Source of the DNA: Ensifer adhaerens
Lineage (GTDB): Bacteria > Pseudomonadota > Alphaproteobacteria > Rhizobiales > Rhizobiaceae
Length of the DNA stretch: 64,000 bases
Assembly: GCF_002007205.1 (NCBI RefSeq)
Contig: NZ_LAZS01000005.1
Coordinates: 620,001-684,000, forward strand
Direction: 5' to 3'
In this document: positions 32,766-40,999 of the stretch, one piece after another
Layout: every line of letters begins with the position of its first letter
Position numbering within the stretch: the stretch's first letter is position 1
Program-made: the position numbers and the translations under genes
The notes under the pieces: generated by a model
Told to the model about the DNA's origin: nothing
Database searches by the model: none
The model's input: the letters and a program-made list of their open reading frames with translations, nothing else

Positions 32766-33465
32766 GTTGCAAGACCTCCCAGTCTTATTTGCAGCCAAGA
32801 TCCAAACGGGAATATACGGCGGATGCGACGCATCCTCCGTCACCCGAAACAACGATGCAGCCTGGGGTTCGGCATCGAACAAGCCAAGGTTCACCCTTGC
32901 TGCGGACGGTGCGGGAGTTCGTTTTCAGCCCTGGCCGCGGAACCCTGTCGCCAGCCAATCTCCTCTTATACCGCCACCCAAGCCTAAGGTTTCTCGCTGA
33001 GAAATCAACCTCTTCAATCGGATGTGCGGGCGGCGCGCGGGTCGCGTGCGTTCTGTCTGCGACATGGCCGGAGGGCGCTTTTTGTGCGTGAGCGAGGCCG
33101 AATTTAAGCAATAGCGACAATTCTTGCCGCAAAAAATGGCGCTACGCGCCACCGGGCTCCAAGCCCTGTCGAGATCGTGACTTTTCCTGTCGTGATTGCG
33201 CCACGTCAAAGGGCGCGCATGTCGCGAAAAAAAATCAAAAAAGGCCGGAGTTCATCTTTGGTTAACCCTTCAATAACCATCCGGTAACGATGTCCGGCTA
33301 ATTGTTCTTCTCGCGGCGGGGGACTGCCGCGGGTCCGGATCAGGTAAAGCGTCCCGGATTTCAAGCGAACCTTCGGTGCGTTACTCCGAAGCGACCAGGT
33401 GTTTTTTGGCGGCCGCATCCCTCTGTTCGAGGTCGATGCGGCCTTCGCATTTCCGGCCCCATGCA
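32766..33465. other. Long intergenic region without a convincing gene
   Basis: About 700 bp upstream of the transporter operon. Several open frames exist but none has sensible composition or a ribosome site with domain support. The part near 33230-33300 is AT-richer (GTTAACCCTTCAATAACC). It should include the transporter promoter. No RNA gene was recognised. Confidence 0.45.
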
Positions 33466-33492
33466 TAAAAAAACCGCCCCGGATGGGGCGGT
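33466..33492 (-). terminator. Intrinsic terminator (minus strand)
   Basis: Read on the minus strand, the hairpin ACCGCCCC / GGGGCGGT with a 4-nt loop is followed by seven to eight T's. It lies 56 bp beyond the stop of the small gene at 33548-33691, which supports that gene being transcribed in this direction. Confidence 0.85.
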
Positions 33493-33547
33493 GGAGGAGG
33501 CTCTGGGAGGAGAGCAAAGAAGGGGCGAATGACGCCCGGTCGCTGGC

Positions 33548-33691
33548 TCAGCCGACGTTCGAGGTGCGGATGACGCCGAGCGGACCGAAGGGCGCGTCGA
33601 CGACAAGATTGCGCACGCGCGACTGGCTGGACGGAACCTTGGAGTTCCAGGCGATCTGGACGAAATTGGGCTTGCTGAAGATGTACAGCAT
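33548..33691 (-). CDS. Small hypothetical protein (47 aa)
   Basis: A 47-residue basic frame, MLYIFSKPNFVQIAWNSKVP then SRVRNLVVDAPFGPLGVIRT. There is no membrane segment. An AAGG sits about 12 bases before the ATG at 33691. The downstream intrinsic terminator on the same strand argues for a genuine short transcription unit. The family is not recognised. Confidence 0.55.
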   Translation of the reverse strand: MLYIFSKPNFVQIAWNSKVPSSQSRVRNLVVDAPFGPLGVIRTSNVG

Positions 33692-33941
33692 GGACGTGAA
33701 CCTTGAGGGGCCGGAGGCCAATCCTCCGGGGCTTGTTGCTATGCCGCTGATATAGGTGTGCACCGCAAAAAAATGAATGCTGAACTCGCCATGCCATGTC
33801 GCATTTTGGCTACCGGCCGCGGCATTTTCGACAAGCCTTGCGAAAGCGCGAAACAATGCGTGAGAAGGCTTTGTCAATTGCGGCGAAATCGTGTTGAAAC
33901 AGACCTTTGCCGCCGACCGTTTCAGTGTTACCGATGGCCGC

Positions 33942-35399
33942 ATGACACGCAGGATCATGTTGCAGGGGACCGGCTCGGATGTCGGAAAATCGGTACTGGT
34001 GGCGGGGCTCTGCCGGCTTGCCGCCAATAGGGGCCTGAAGGTCCGGCCATTCAAGCCGCAGAACATGTCGAACAACGCCGCCGTTTCCGACGACGGCGGC
34101 GAGATCGGCCGGGCGCAATGGCTCCAGGCGCTCGCCGCCCGCGTGCCGTCGTCGGTGCACATGAACCCGGTGCTTTTGAAGCCGCAGTCGGATGTCGGCA
34201 GCCAGATCGTCGTCCAGGGCAAAGTCGCCGGGCAGGCCAAGGGCCGCGAGTATCAGGCCCTCAAACCCAAACTGCTTGGCGCCGTCATGGAGAGTTTCGA
34301 ACAGATATCGGCCGGCGCCGATCTCGTGGTGGTGGAGGGGGCGGGCTCGCCGGCCGAAATCAACCTCAGGCCCGGCGACATCGCCAACATGGGCTTTGCG
34401 ACACGCGCCGAGGTCCCGGTCGTGCTCGTCGGCGATATCGACCGTGGCGGGGTGATCGCCTCGCTCGTCGGCACGCATGCGATCCTTCCTGAGGAAGACC
34501 GGCGGATGGTGACCGGCTACCTCATCAACAAGTTCCGCGGCGACGTCACACTGTTCGACGATGGCATTGCCGCGGTCAACCGCTTCACCGGCTGGCCCTG
34601 CTTCGGCGTCGTGCCCTGGCTGAAGGCGGCGGCACGGCTGCCGGCGGAGGATTCCGTCGTGCTCGAGAAGCTGACGCGCGGCGAGGGGCGGGCGCTGAAG
34701 GTCGCAGTACCCGTGCTGTCGCGCATCGCCAATTTCGACGATCTCGATCCGCTGGCCGCCGAGCCCGAGGTCGATCTCGTCTTCGTCCGACCGGGAAGCC
34801 CGATCCCCGCAGATGCCGGCCTCGTCGTCATTCCCGGATCGAAATCGACCATCGGCGACCTCATCGATTTCCGCGCCCAGGGCTGGGACCGTGACCTCGA
34901 GCGCCATGTGCGCCGCGGCGGCCGGGTCATAGGCATCTGTGGCGGCTACCAGATGCTCGGCCGGCGCGTCACCGATCCGCTCGGCATAGAAGGCGGCGAA
35001 CGTGACATCGAGGGCCTCGGGCTGCTCGATGTCGAAACCGAGATGGCGCCGGAAAAGACGGTGCGCAACAGCCGCGCCTGGTCGCTGGAGCATGACGTGG
35101 CGCTCGAAGGCTACGAGATCCACCTGGGCAAGACGCAAGGTGCCGATTGCGACCGCCCATCCGTGCGCATCGACAACCGCGCCGATGGCGCGCTGTCGGC
35201 CGATGGCCGGGTGATGGGCACCTATCTGCATGGGCTGTTCACCAGCGATGCCTATCGCGCAGCGCTCTTGCAGAGCTTCGGCATCGAGGGCGGGGCGAGC
35301 AACTATCGCCAGTCGGTCGATGCGGCGCTTGACGATGTCGCCGGTGAACTGGAAGCGGTGCTCGACCGACGTTGGCTGAATGGGCTGCTTGGACAATAG
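33942..35399 (+). CDS. cobQ: Cobyric acid synthase
   Basis: A 485-residue glutamine-dependent amidotransferase that amidates four carboxylates (b, d, e, g) of adenosylcobyrinate a,c-diamide. The N-terminal ATP-binding domain opens [20 protein letters not shown]; the middle has KPQNMSNNA and [15 protein letters not shown]. The C-terminal class I-like glutaminase domain has the nucleophile Cys in [11 protein letters not shown] near residue 330 and the His in GTYLHGLF near residue 426. Length equals the classical CobQ. It stands alone, about 3.9 kb before the riboswitch-controlled cob operon, with a methyltransferase and a cyclase in between. No cobalamin riboswitch was found directly upstream. 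Confidence 0.95.
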   Translation: MTRRIMLQGTGSDVGKSVLVAGLCRLAANRGLKVRPFKPQNMSNNAAVSDDGGEIGRAQWLQALAARVPSSVHMNPVLLKPQSDVGSQIVVQGKVAGQAKGREYQALKPKLLGAVMESFEQISAGADLVVVEGAGSPAEINLRPGDIANMGFATRAEVPVVLVGDIDRGGVIASLVGTHAILPEEDRRMVTGYLINKFRGDVTLFDDGIAAVNRFTGWPCFGVVPWLKAAARLPAEDSVVLEKLTRGEGRALKVAVPVLSRIANFDDLDPLAAEPEVDLVFVRPGSPIPADAGLVVIPGSKSTIGDLIDFRAQGWDRDLERHVRRGGRVIGICGGYQMLGRRVTDPLGIEGGERDIEGLGLLDVETEMAPEKTVRNSRAWSLEHDVALEGYEIHLGKTQGADCDRPSVRIDNRADGALSADGRVMGTYLHGLFTSDAYRAALLQSFGIEGGASNYRQSVDAALDDVAGELEAVLDRRWLNGLLGQ

Positions 35400-35495
35400 G
35401 GAAGACCGAAATCCCGAACGATCTTCATCGTATCGCGCTAGAATACGCGATGAAACGACGCACGACGTCAGGAATTACCGCAGGCGCATTCTCCG

Positions 35496-36122
35496 ATGAC
35501 CGACGAAAGCAGACGAACCCATTGGAACGCGGCCTACCGAACCAAAGGTGAGGCGGGCGTCAGCTGGTTCGAGGATACGCCGACGGTCTCGCTCGATCTT
35601 ATCCGGAAATATTCACCCGTTGGGTCGTCGTCGCTCATCGATATCGGCGGCGGCGCCTCGCGGCTGGTGGATGTGCTGCTTGATGAGGGCATGAAGGCGA
35701 TCACCGTCCTCGATCTTTCGCCAGCGGCGCTCGATGCCGCCAAGGCAAGGCTCGGCGCGCGTGCCGGTCAGGTGCAATGGCTTGCCCTCGACGTGACACA
35801 ATGGGCGCCGGATCGGACCTACGATATCTGGCACGACCGTGCCGCATTTCACTTCCTGACCGATCCCGACGACCGCCGCGCCTACGTCGAACGGCTGATC
35901 GCGGCTGTCAAACCGGGCGGGTACGCCATCATCGCCACCTTTGCGCCCGAGGGGCCAGAGCGTTGCAGCGGTTTGCCGGTGGTGCGCTACGATGCGGCGG
36001 CGCTCTCGGGCGTGATCGGATCCTCTTTCCGGCTGGTCGAAGCGCTGCGGCACGCGCATACCACGCCCGGCAACGCGACGCAGGCGTTTCAGTTCAGTGT
36101 GTTTCAGCGGATGGCGCAGTAG
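35496..36122 (+). CDS. SAM-dependent class I methyltransferase
   Basis: A 208-residue cytosolic methyltransferase. It opens MTDESRRTHWNAAYRTKGEA; the SAM-binding motif I is SSLIDIGGGASRLVDVLLDE near residue 46, motif II is ITVLDLSPAALDAAKARLG, and DIWHDRAAFHFLTDPDDR is the post-I region. The HWNAAYxxKxExxVSWF opening is common in rhizobial proteins of unknown substrate, often near tellurite- or thiol-related methyltransferases. The gene has its own spacing on both sides. A hairpin repeat follows. Confidence 0.85.
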   Translation: MTDESRRTHWNAAYRTKGEAGVSWFEDTPTVSLDLIRKYSPVGSSSLIDIGGGASRLVDVLLDEGMKAITVLDLSPAALDAAKARLGARAGQVQWLALDVTQWAPDRTYDIWHDRAAFHFLTDPDDRRAYVERLIAAVKPGGYAIIATFAPEGPERCSGLPVVRYDAAALSGVIGSSFRLVEALRHAHTTPGNATQAFQFSVFQRMAQ

Positions 36123-36167
36123 ATGAGAATCATCTGCGCCGGTGCTTGGCGGCGGTGGCAGACTCAA

Positions 36168-36267
36168 CTACAGCGCCGCGCGTCTTATCAGGCGCGCAAA
36201 GGTCGCTGTAGCACTTTGAATTGCTGCACGTTTCCATCGGCTACGATCAAGGGAAACGTGCAGTAGG
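36168..36267. repeat. Dispersed two-hairpin repeat, copy A
   Basis: The first hairpin is CTACAGCGCCGCGCGTCTTA closed by GGCGCGCAAAGGTCGCTGTAG. A GCACTTTGAATTGC mini-hairpin follows, then CTGCACGTTTCC pairing with GGAAACGTGCAG. A near-identical element occurs at 58866-58955 and a diverged first hairpin lies inside the riboswitch at 38994-39047. This copy ends at the stop codon of the cyclase gene. Confidence 0.8.
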
Positions 36268-38499
36268 CTAGCGGATCTGCGAAAACGTGAAGGCACGGTC
36301 GCCGTGGAACCAGATGAACTCGTTTTCCCGGTCCCTCGACCCTCCCGGGTTGCGCAGGACCACGCCGCAAAGGTTCGTCGTCTTCAGCCATAGGAAACAA
36401 ACTTCGTCCTTCTCGAAGCGGACCTCGACATCGTTCATGCGCCCACCGCCAAGCGAGGCCCAGTCGCCGCTCAAGGTCGCGAGGCCCACCGGTGAAACGA
36501 GCGCTTCGTGTTGTTCGCCCGAATCCAGCATCCGCCCGCGCAACTGGTGTCCAAGAAGCAAGGAACGGACGTCGCCGGCTGTCAGCCGGTTCCTGATGTT
36601 GGCGTCGGCTGCCATCAACGTCTCGGGGACGCCGGCCAATCGCAATCCCTCGTGGAACCGGCCGCTGATATGCTCATTTTGCAAGTCGAGCGGTGGGTAG
36701 GCCGAGAGCGTGACGGCAATGCCGCCGCGGCTGATGCGAAGGGCATTGAAACGGGCGACAGCCTCTTCCGCTTCGGCGCGACGGCCGAGATGGCCGGCGG
36801 TTGAGGCCAGCAGCAGGAAGGAGCCATCATCCTTCGGGTTGAGCTTGATCGTCTCTCTCGCCGCTTCTGCGGCTGCCTCGAAGTCCTCCAGGCTGAACTG
36901 CGCGAGCCCGAGAACGTAGACGAAAAAGGACGGTGGGCGGGGATCGAGGCGCATGGCCGTGCGGATATAGGGCAGGGCCTCGGCCGGCCGGCCGGCGCAG
37001 GTCAGCACGAAAGCCGTCAATGCATAGCTCCAGGAGTCGCCGGGCTCCAGCGCGATCGCCTGCTTGAGTTCGGCAAGTGCATCGCCATGCTGCCAGTCCG
37101 CTTCCGACAGCAGGGCAGCCGCCTGATGGGTCAGCGCCGTCTGGTGTTTCCGGGCGCTCCGCAGGTACTGCCAGGCCCTGGCGCGCGCCTCGATCCGCGA
37201 GATGCCGAGCTGGTAGTGCCAGCGCCACAGGTAGATGCGTGCGTAAACCATGGCGGCTGCAGCATAGGCGCGGCCATAGGCTGGATCGAGGGCGATTGCC
37301 TGCTCGAAATAGGGCACCGCCTTTTCAAAATCTTCGGGGGTCGTGCGCCGGTGGTGCTCCCAGCCGCGCAGAAACGCATCGAAGGCCTCCGGCACCGTCG
37401 TTTCCTTGCGCCCGAAGGCCATCTGCTGGTCGGGATCCAGCCGAAGCGCCAGCGCCTCGGCAATCCCGCGCATCACCTCGTCCTGCAGCGCGAAGACATC
37501 GGAGCGCGAACCGTCGAATTTCCCGGCCCAGATGTTTCCACCACTGAAGGAATCGACAAGCTGGGCGTTGATCCGGAGCTGTTCTCCGGCGCGCTGGACG
37601 CTGCCTTCAAGCACATATCTGACGCCGAGCTCCTGCGACACCTGTCTCGGCGTCACCGACTTGCCTTTGTAGGTGAAGGTCGAGTTGCGCGCGATGACGA
37701 ACACACCGGATAGCTGGGCGAGTTCGGTGACGAGGCCGTCGGTCATGCCATCGGCGAAAAAATCCTGCTGGGGATCATCGCTCACATTGGCAAAGGGAAG
37801 GACGGCGATCGAGGGTCTGTCGGCAGCGCTCAGGCTCATCGACGGATCCTGGCTGCCGAAGCCGATCGGCGGCTCCCATGCGCGCCACCCGACGATAGCG
37901 GCGACCGCTGCCACGATGATCGCGGATGTGCCGAGCGCCGCCCAGCGCTTCGCGCGGCGGCTACCGGGTTTTGCCTTTGCGGGGCGCGCCTCGCCCAGCC
38001 GCAGGCGATAGGTCCTGACCGGTCTTTCGACATGCTTCAGGCGCTGCTCGCCGAGAAAGACGAAGCCGACATCGACGTGCTTTTCGACCTGGTCGTAGGC
38101 TGTTCCGGAGATGACGATGCCACCCGGTTCGGCAAGGCTTTGCAGGCGCTCGGCAATGATGACGCCATCGCCGTGGATGTCGTCGCCCTCGACGATCACG
38201 TCGCCGAGATTGATGCCGATGCGGAACTGCAATCGCCCCGCGTCCGCACCGCGACTTTCTGATTTGGCGCGCTGTACCTCGACCGCACACCGCACTGCCT
38301 CGACGACGCTGTGGAACTCGACCAGCAGGCCGTCGCCCATGGTCTTGACCAAGCGGCCTCGATGGGCAGCGATCCTTTGTTCGAACAGGTCGTGCAGATC
38401 GGTCTGAAAGCGGGCGCAGGTACCCTCTTCGTCGGCCTGGGTGAGCAATCCATAGCCGCAGACATCGGCAATCATCACGGCGGCGAGCCTGCGTTCCAT
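36268..38499 (-). CDS. Class III adenylate/guanylate cyclase with TPR domain
   Basis: A 743-residue protein. The cyclase domain covers residues about 1-170: metal Asp residues in MIADVCGYGLL and MGDGLLVEF, and GINLGDVIVEGDDIHGDG. The usual transition-state Asn (GDGVN.AARL) is replaced: the sequence reads GVIIAERLQ, while the Arg remains. A single transmembrane helix lies near 187-205. A TolB/adenylyl-cyclase-associated segment (SIAVLPFANVSDDPQQDFFA) follows, then TPR-like helices to about 650 and a C-terminal beta region. This architecture is common among rhizobial cyclases. Activity may be reduced by the Asn change. Confidence 0.85.
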   Translation of the reverse strand: MERRLAAVMIADVCGYGLLTQADEEGTCARFQTDLHDLFEQRIAAHRGRLVKTMGDGLLVEFHSVVEAVRCAVEVQRAKSESRGADAGRLQFRIGINLGDVIVEGDDIHGDGVIIAERLQSLAEPGGIVISGTAYDQVEKHVDVGFVFLGEQRLKHVERPVRTYRLRLGEARPAKAKPGSRRAKRWAALGTSAIIVAAVAAIVGWRAWEPPIGFGSQDPSMSLSAADRPSIAVLPFANVSDDPQQDFFADGMTDGLVTELAQLSGVFVIARNSTFTYKGKSVTPRQVSQELGVRYVLEGSVQRAGEQLRINAQLVDSFSGGNIWAGKFDGSRSDVFALQDEVMRGIAEALALRLDPDQQMAFGRKETTVPEAFDAFLRGWEHHRRTTPEDFEKAVPYFEQAIALDPAYGRAYAAAAMVYARIYLWRWHYQLGISRIEARARAWQYLRSARKHQTALTHQAAALLSEADWQHGDALAELKQAIALEPGDSWSYALTAFVLTCAGRPAEALPYIRTAMRLDPRPPSFFVYVLGLAQFSLEDFEAAAEAARETIKLNPKDDGSFLLLASTAGHLGRRAEAEEAVARFNALRISRGGIAVTLSAYPPLDLQNEHISGRFHEGLRLAGVPETLMAADANIRNRLTAGDVRSLLLGHQLRGRMLDSGEQHEALVSPVGLATLSGDWASLGGGRMNDVEVRFEKDEVCFLWLKTTNLCGVVLRNPGGSRDRENEFIWFHGDRAFTFSQIR

Positions 38500-38729
38500 G
38501 TGCCTACCGGATAATCGAAACCCCTATGCCGCGCAGTTTAGCGCAATATCCAGCATCGCTAAAATAAAGTTCGTGGTGGCGGCGGTGGTGGTGGCACGCG
38601 GCCCTTGCACTTCGACGTCGCCGCATGCGCTTCCTGCCCGACAAATCGTTGCGTGGCGCAACTCGGCCTGTGAGCCGTCGCAGGCATCGATTGACTTTGG
38701 GCTGGCCGCTTCCTAATCATCGGGTGTTG

Positions 38730-39155
38730 GATGGTTCCCTCCTGTCGTGGCGACATGGGGGAATAATTGGGAATGTGACGGATGGACCCAAACCGGGCAT
38801 CCTTATCGCAGCCGACCCCGCGACTGTAGAACGGTCAGGGTTCGCCATCAGGCTTGATGCCGGGCTGTCGGCCGGTTGCATGGGCAACCGGGGCAGGTCA
38901 GGGATCAAGCCGGAAAAGCCACTGGCGTGGCATCGTGATCAGCCGGGTTGGACGCCTCTTCTTCTACGAATCGTCCGCCTTTCACGATGTCGCCCACAGC
39001 GCCCATGCGTCGGAGACGACGCGCAAAGGTTCGCTGTGGCACTGAAACGCGCCGGGAAGGTGAGGCGGGCCGCTCGGGTCCTGACATCGGAACCTCGCTC
39101 TCTACGAGTGAGGCGATGCGGGTCCGTGACGCCGTGAGCCAGGAGACCTGCCATC
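38730..39155 (+). promoter_or_regulatory. Cobalamin riboswitch (AdoCbl type) with an internal repeat insertion
   Basis: Conserved blocks appear in order: GGTTCCC (38733), TTGGGAATGTGACGG (38767), GCAGCCGACCCCGCGACTGT (38808), AGCCACTGG (38917), CCGGGAAGG (39052) and the B12 box AGCCAGGAGACCTGCC (39137). The span of about 420 nt is roughly twice the usual size. Much of the excess is a hairpin repeat at 38994-39047 lying between the GCCACTG and CGGGAAGG blocks. It precedes cobP by 150 nt and should lower expression of cobP-W-N-O when adenosylcobalamin is plentiful. Confidence 0.9.
38994..39047. repeat. Hairpin repeat inside the riboswitch (diverged copy)
   Basis: CCACAGCGCCCATGCGTC then GACGCGCAAAGGTTCGCTGT followed by GGCACTGAAA. 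It aligns with the element at 36168 and 58866 (CTACAGCG...GCGCAAAGGTCGCTGTAG). The outer pair is changed on both sides (CCACAGCG / CGCTGTGG against CTACAGCG / CGCTGTAG), so the stem is preserved by a compensatory change. Confidence 0.7.
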
Positions 39156-39305
39156 CGGCATGGGCATTCCGCCCGAGGAGACCTGTCGTCTCCAACGCCA
39201 TCACGGAGGTTGTTTTGGCTCGCAGATGTTTTTTCGAACGCGCCCTCGGCGCGCCCCATGGCTTTTGTCATCCGCTGTTGATCTCAGCGTGTTGAGGCGG
39301 CGGCG

Positions 39306-39830
39306 ATGAGCAGTCTCAGCGCCGGACCCGTCCTGGTCCTCGGCGGCGCCCGTTCCGGCAAGTCGAGCTTTTCCGAAAAGCTGGTCGAAGCGTCCGGTCT
39401 CACCAGGCATTATGTCGCCACCGGCCGCGCCTGGGACGACGAAATGCGTGAACGTATCGACCATCACCGGACGCAGCGCGGTGACGGCTGGACGACCCAT
39501 GAGGAGCCGGTCAATCTCGTCGGCGTGCTCAAGCGCATCGATGACAGCAATCACGCCATCCTCGTCGACTGCCTGACGCTGTGGGTCACCAATCTCATGC
39601 TCGAAGAGCGCGATATGGCTGCGGAGTTCGCCGCCCTTGCTGCCTATCTGCCCGAGGCGAAAGCGCGCCTCGTCTTTGTTTCCAACGAGGTCGGCCTCGG
39701 CATCGTGCCCGAGAACCGCATGGCGCGAGAATTTCGCGACCATGCCGGCCGGCTTCACCAGATCGTTGCGGAGAAATCCGCTGAAGTTTACTTTGTCGCG
39801 GCCGGTTTGCCGCTGAAAATGAAGGGTTGA
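39306..39830 (+). CDS. cobP: Adenosylcobinamide kinase / guanylyltransferase
   Basis: A 174-residue bifunctional enzyme (CobP, = CobU of Salmonella) that phosphorylates adenosylcobinamide and transfers GMP to it during nucleotide loop assembly. The P-loop is [11 protein letters not shown] near residue 12; the [20 protein letters not shown] segment carries the His that accepts [23 protein letters not shown] is the conserved late motif. It is the first gene after the cobalamin riboswitch and is three bases from cobW. Confidence 0.95.
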   Translation: MSSLSAGPVLVLGGARSGKSSFSEKLVEASGLTRHYVATGRAWDDEMRERIDHHRTQRGDGWTTHEEPVNLVGVLKRIDDSNHAILVDCLTLWVTNLMLEERDMAAEFAALAAYLPEAKARLVFVSNEVGLGIVPENRMAREFRDHAGRLHQIVAEKSAEVYFVAAGLPLKMKG

Positions 39831-39833
39831 TCC

Positions 39834-40898
39834 ATGACCACTGCGAGAGCCAACCAGGGCAAGATCCCGGCGACCGTCATCACCGGCTTCCTCGGCGCCG
39901 GCAAGACGACGATGATCCGCAATCTGCTGCAGAACGCCGATGGCAAGCGCATCGCGCTCATCATCAACGAGTTCGGCGATCTCGGCGTCGATGGCGACGT
40001 GTTGAAGGGCTGCGGTGCCGAGGCCTGCTCCGAGGAAGACATCATCGAGCTCACCAATGGCTGCATCTGCTGCACGGTCGCCGATGATTTCATCCCGACG
40101 ATGACGAAGCTGCTCGAGCGCGAGAAGCGTCCGGATCATATCATCATCGAAACCTCGGGCCTGGCGCTGCCGCAGCCGCTGGTCGCCGCCTTCAACTGGC
40201 CGGATATCCGCAGCGAAGTGACGGTCGACGGCGTCGTGACTGTCGTCGACAGCGCCGCCGTTGCCGCCGGCCGCTTTGCCGACGACCATGACAAGGTCGA
40301 TGCGCTGCGCGTCGAGGACGACAATCTCGACCACGAAAGCCCGATCGAGGAACTGTTCGAGGACCAGCTGACGGCCGCCGACCTGATCGTGCTCAACAAG
40401 ACCGACCTGATCGATGCCTCCGGCATCAAGTCGGTGCGCGAGGAAGTGGCTTCGCGCATCAGCCGCAAGCCTGTCATGATCGAGGCGAAGAACGGCGAAG
40501 TCGCCGCCGCCATCCTGCTCGGCCTCGGCGTCGGCACGGAAGGCGAGATCGCCAACCGCAAGTCGCACCACGAGATGGAGCATGAGGCGGGCGAGGAGCA
40601 CGATCACGACGAGTTCGACAGCTTCGTCGTCGAACTCGGCGCGATTGCCGATCCCTCGGCTTTCATCGATCGTCTGAAGGGCGTAATCGCCGAGCACGAC
40701 GTTCTGCGCCTCAAGGGCTTTGCCGACGTGCCCGGCAAGCCGATGCGCCTTTTGATCCAGGCCGTCGGCGCCCGCATCGACCAGTATTACGATCGCGCCT
40801 GGGGCGCTGGCGAAAAGCGCGGCACGCGCCTCGTCGTCATCGGCCTGCACGACATGGACGAACAGGCGGTGCGCGCCGCGATCGCAGCACTCGTCTGA
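39834..40898 (+). CDS. cobW: CobW GTPase, cobalt chaperone
   Basis: A 354-residue G3E P-loop GTPase. The P-loop is GFLGAGKTTMI near residue 20, the metal-binding CxCC motif is NGCICCTVADDF near residue 78, and the guanine-specificity motif is LNKTDLID near residue 185. A His/Asp/Glu-rich stretch (HHEMEHEAGEEHDHDE) near residue 245 may hold metal. CobW loads Co(II) for the CobN-S-T chelatase in the aerobic pathway (established for the family). It sits between cobP and cobN, three bases after cobP, in the riboswitch-controlled operon. Confidence 0.95.
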   Translation: MTTARANQGKIPATVITGFLGAGKTTMIRNLLQNADGKRIALIINEFGDLGVDGDVLKGCGAEACSEEDIIELTNGCICCTVADDFIPTMTKLLEREKRPDHIIIETSGLALPQPLVAAFNWPDIRSEVTVDGVVTVVDSAAVAAGRFADDHDKVDALRVEDDNLDHESPIEELFEDQLTAADLIVLNKTDLIDASGIKSVREEVASRISRKPVMIEAKNGEVAAAILLGLGVGTEGEIANRKSHHEMEHEAGEEHDHDEFDSFVVELGAIADPSAFIDRLKGVIAEHDVLRLKGFADVPGKPMRLLIQAVGARIDQYYDRAWGAGEKRGTRLVVIGLHDMDEQAVRAAIAALV

Positions 40899-40999
40899 CC
40901 TTCCTTGAAGGGAATGATGTAACGCATTGAAATGATGCAGTTCCGGACGGAAGTCGCTTCACGCGTTTTCGTTCGGGATTGCCTGAACGGACAAGACGA

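Noticed and set aside
33692-33941. Cobalamin riboswitch in front of cobQ
   Set aside because: No B12 box or core motifs were recognised in this interval.
38625-39137. A 170-codon open frame over the riboswitch
   Set aside because: It covers the conserved riboswitch blocks, lacks a domain, and its composition is not that of a neighbouring gene.
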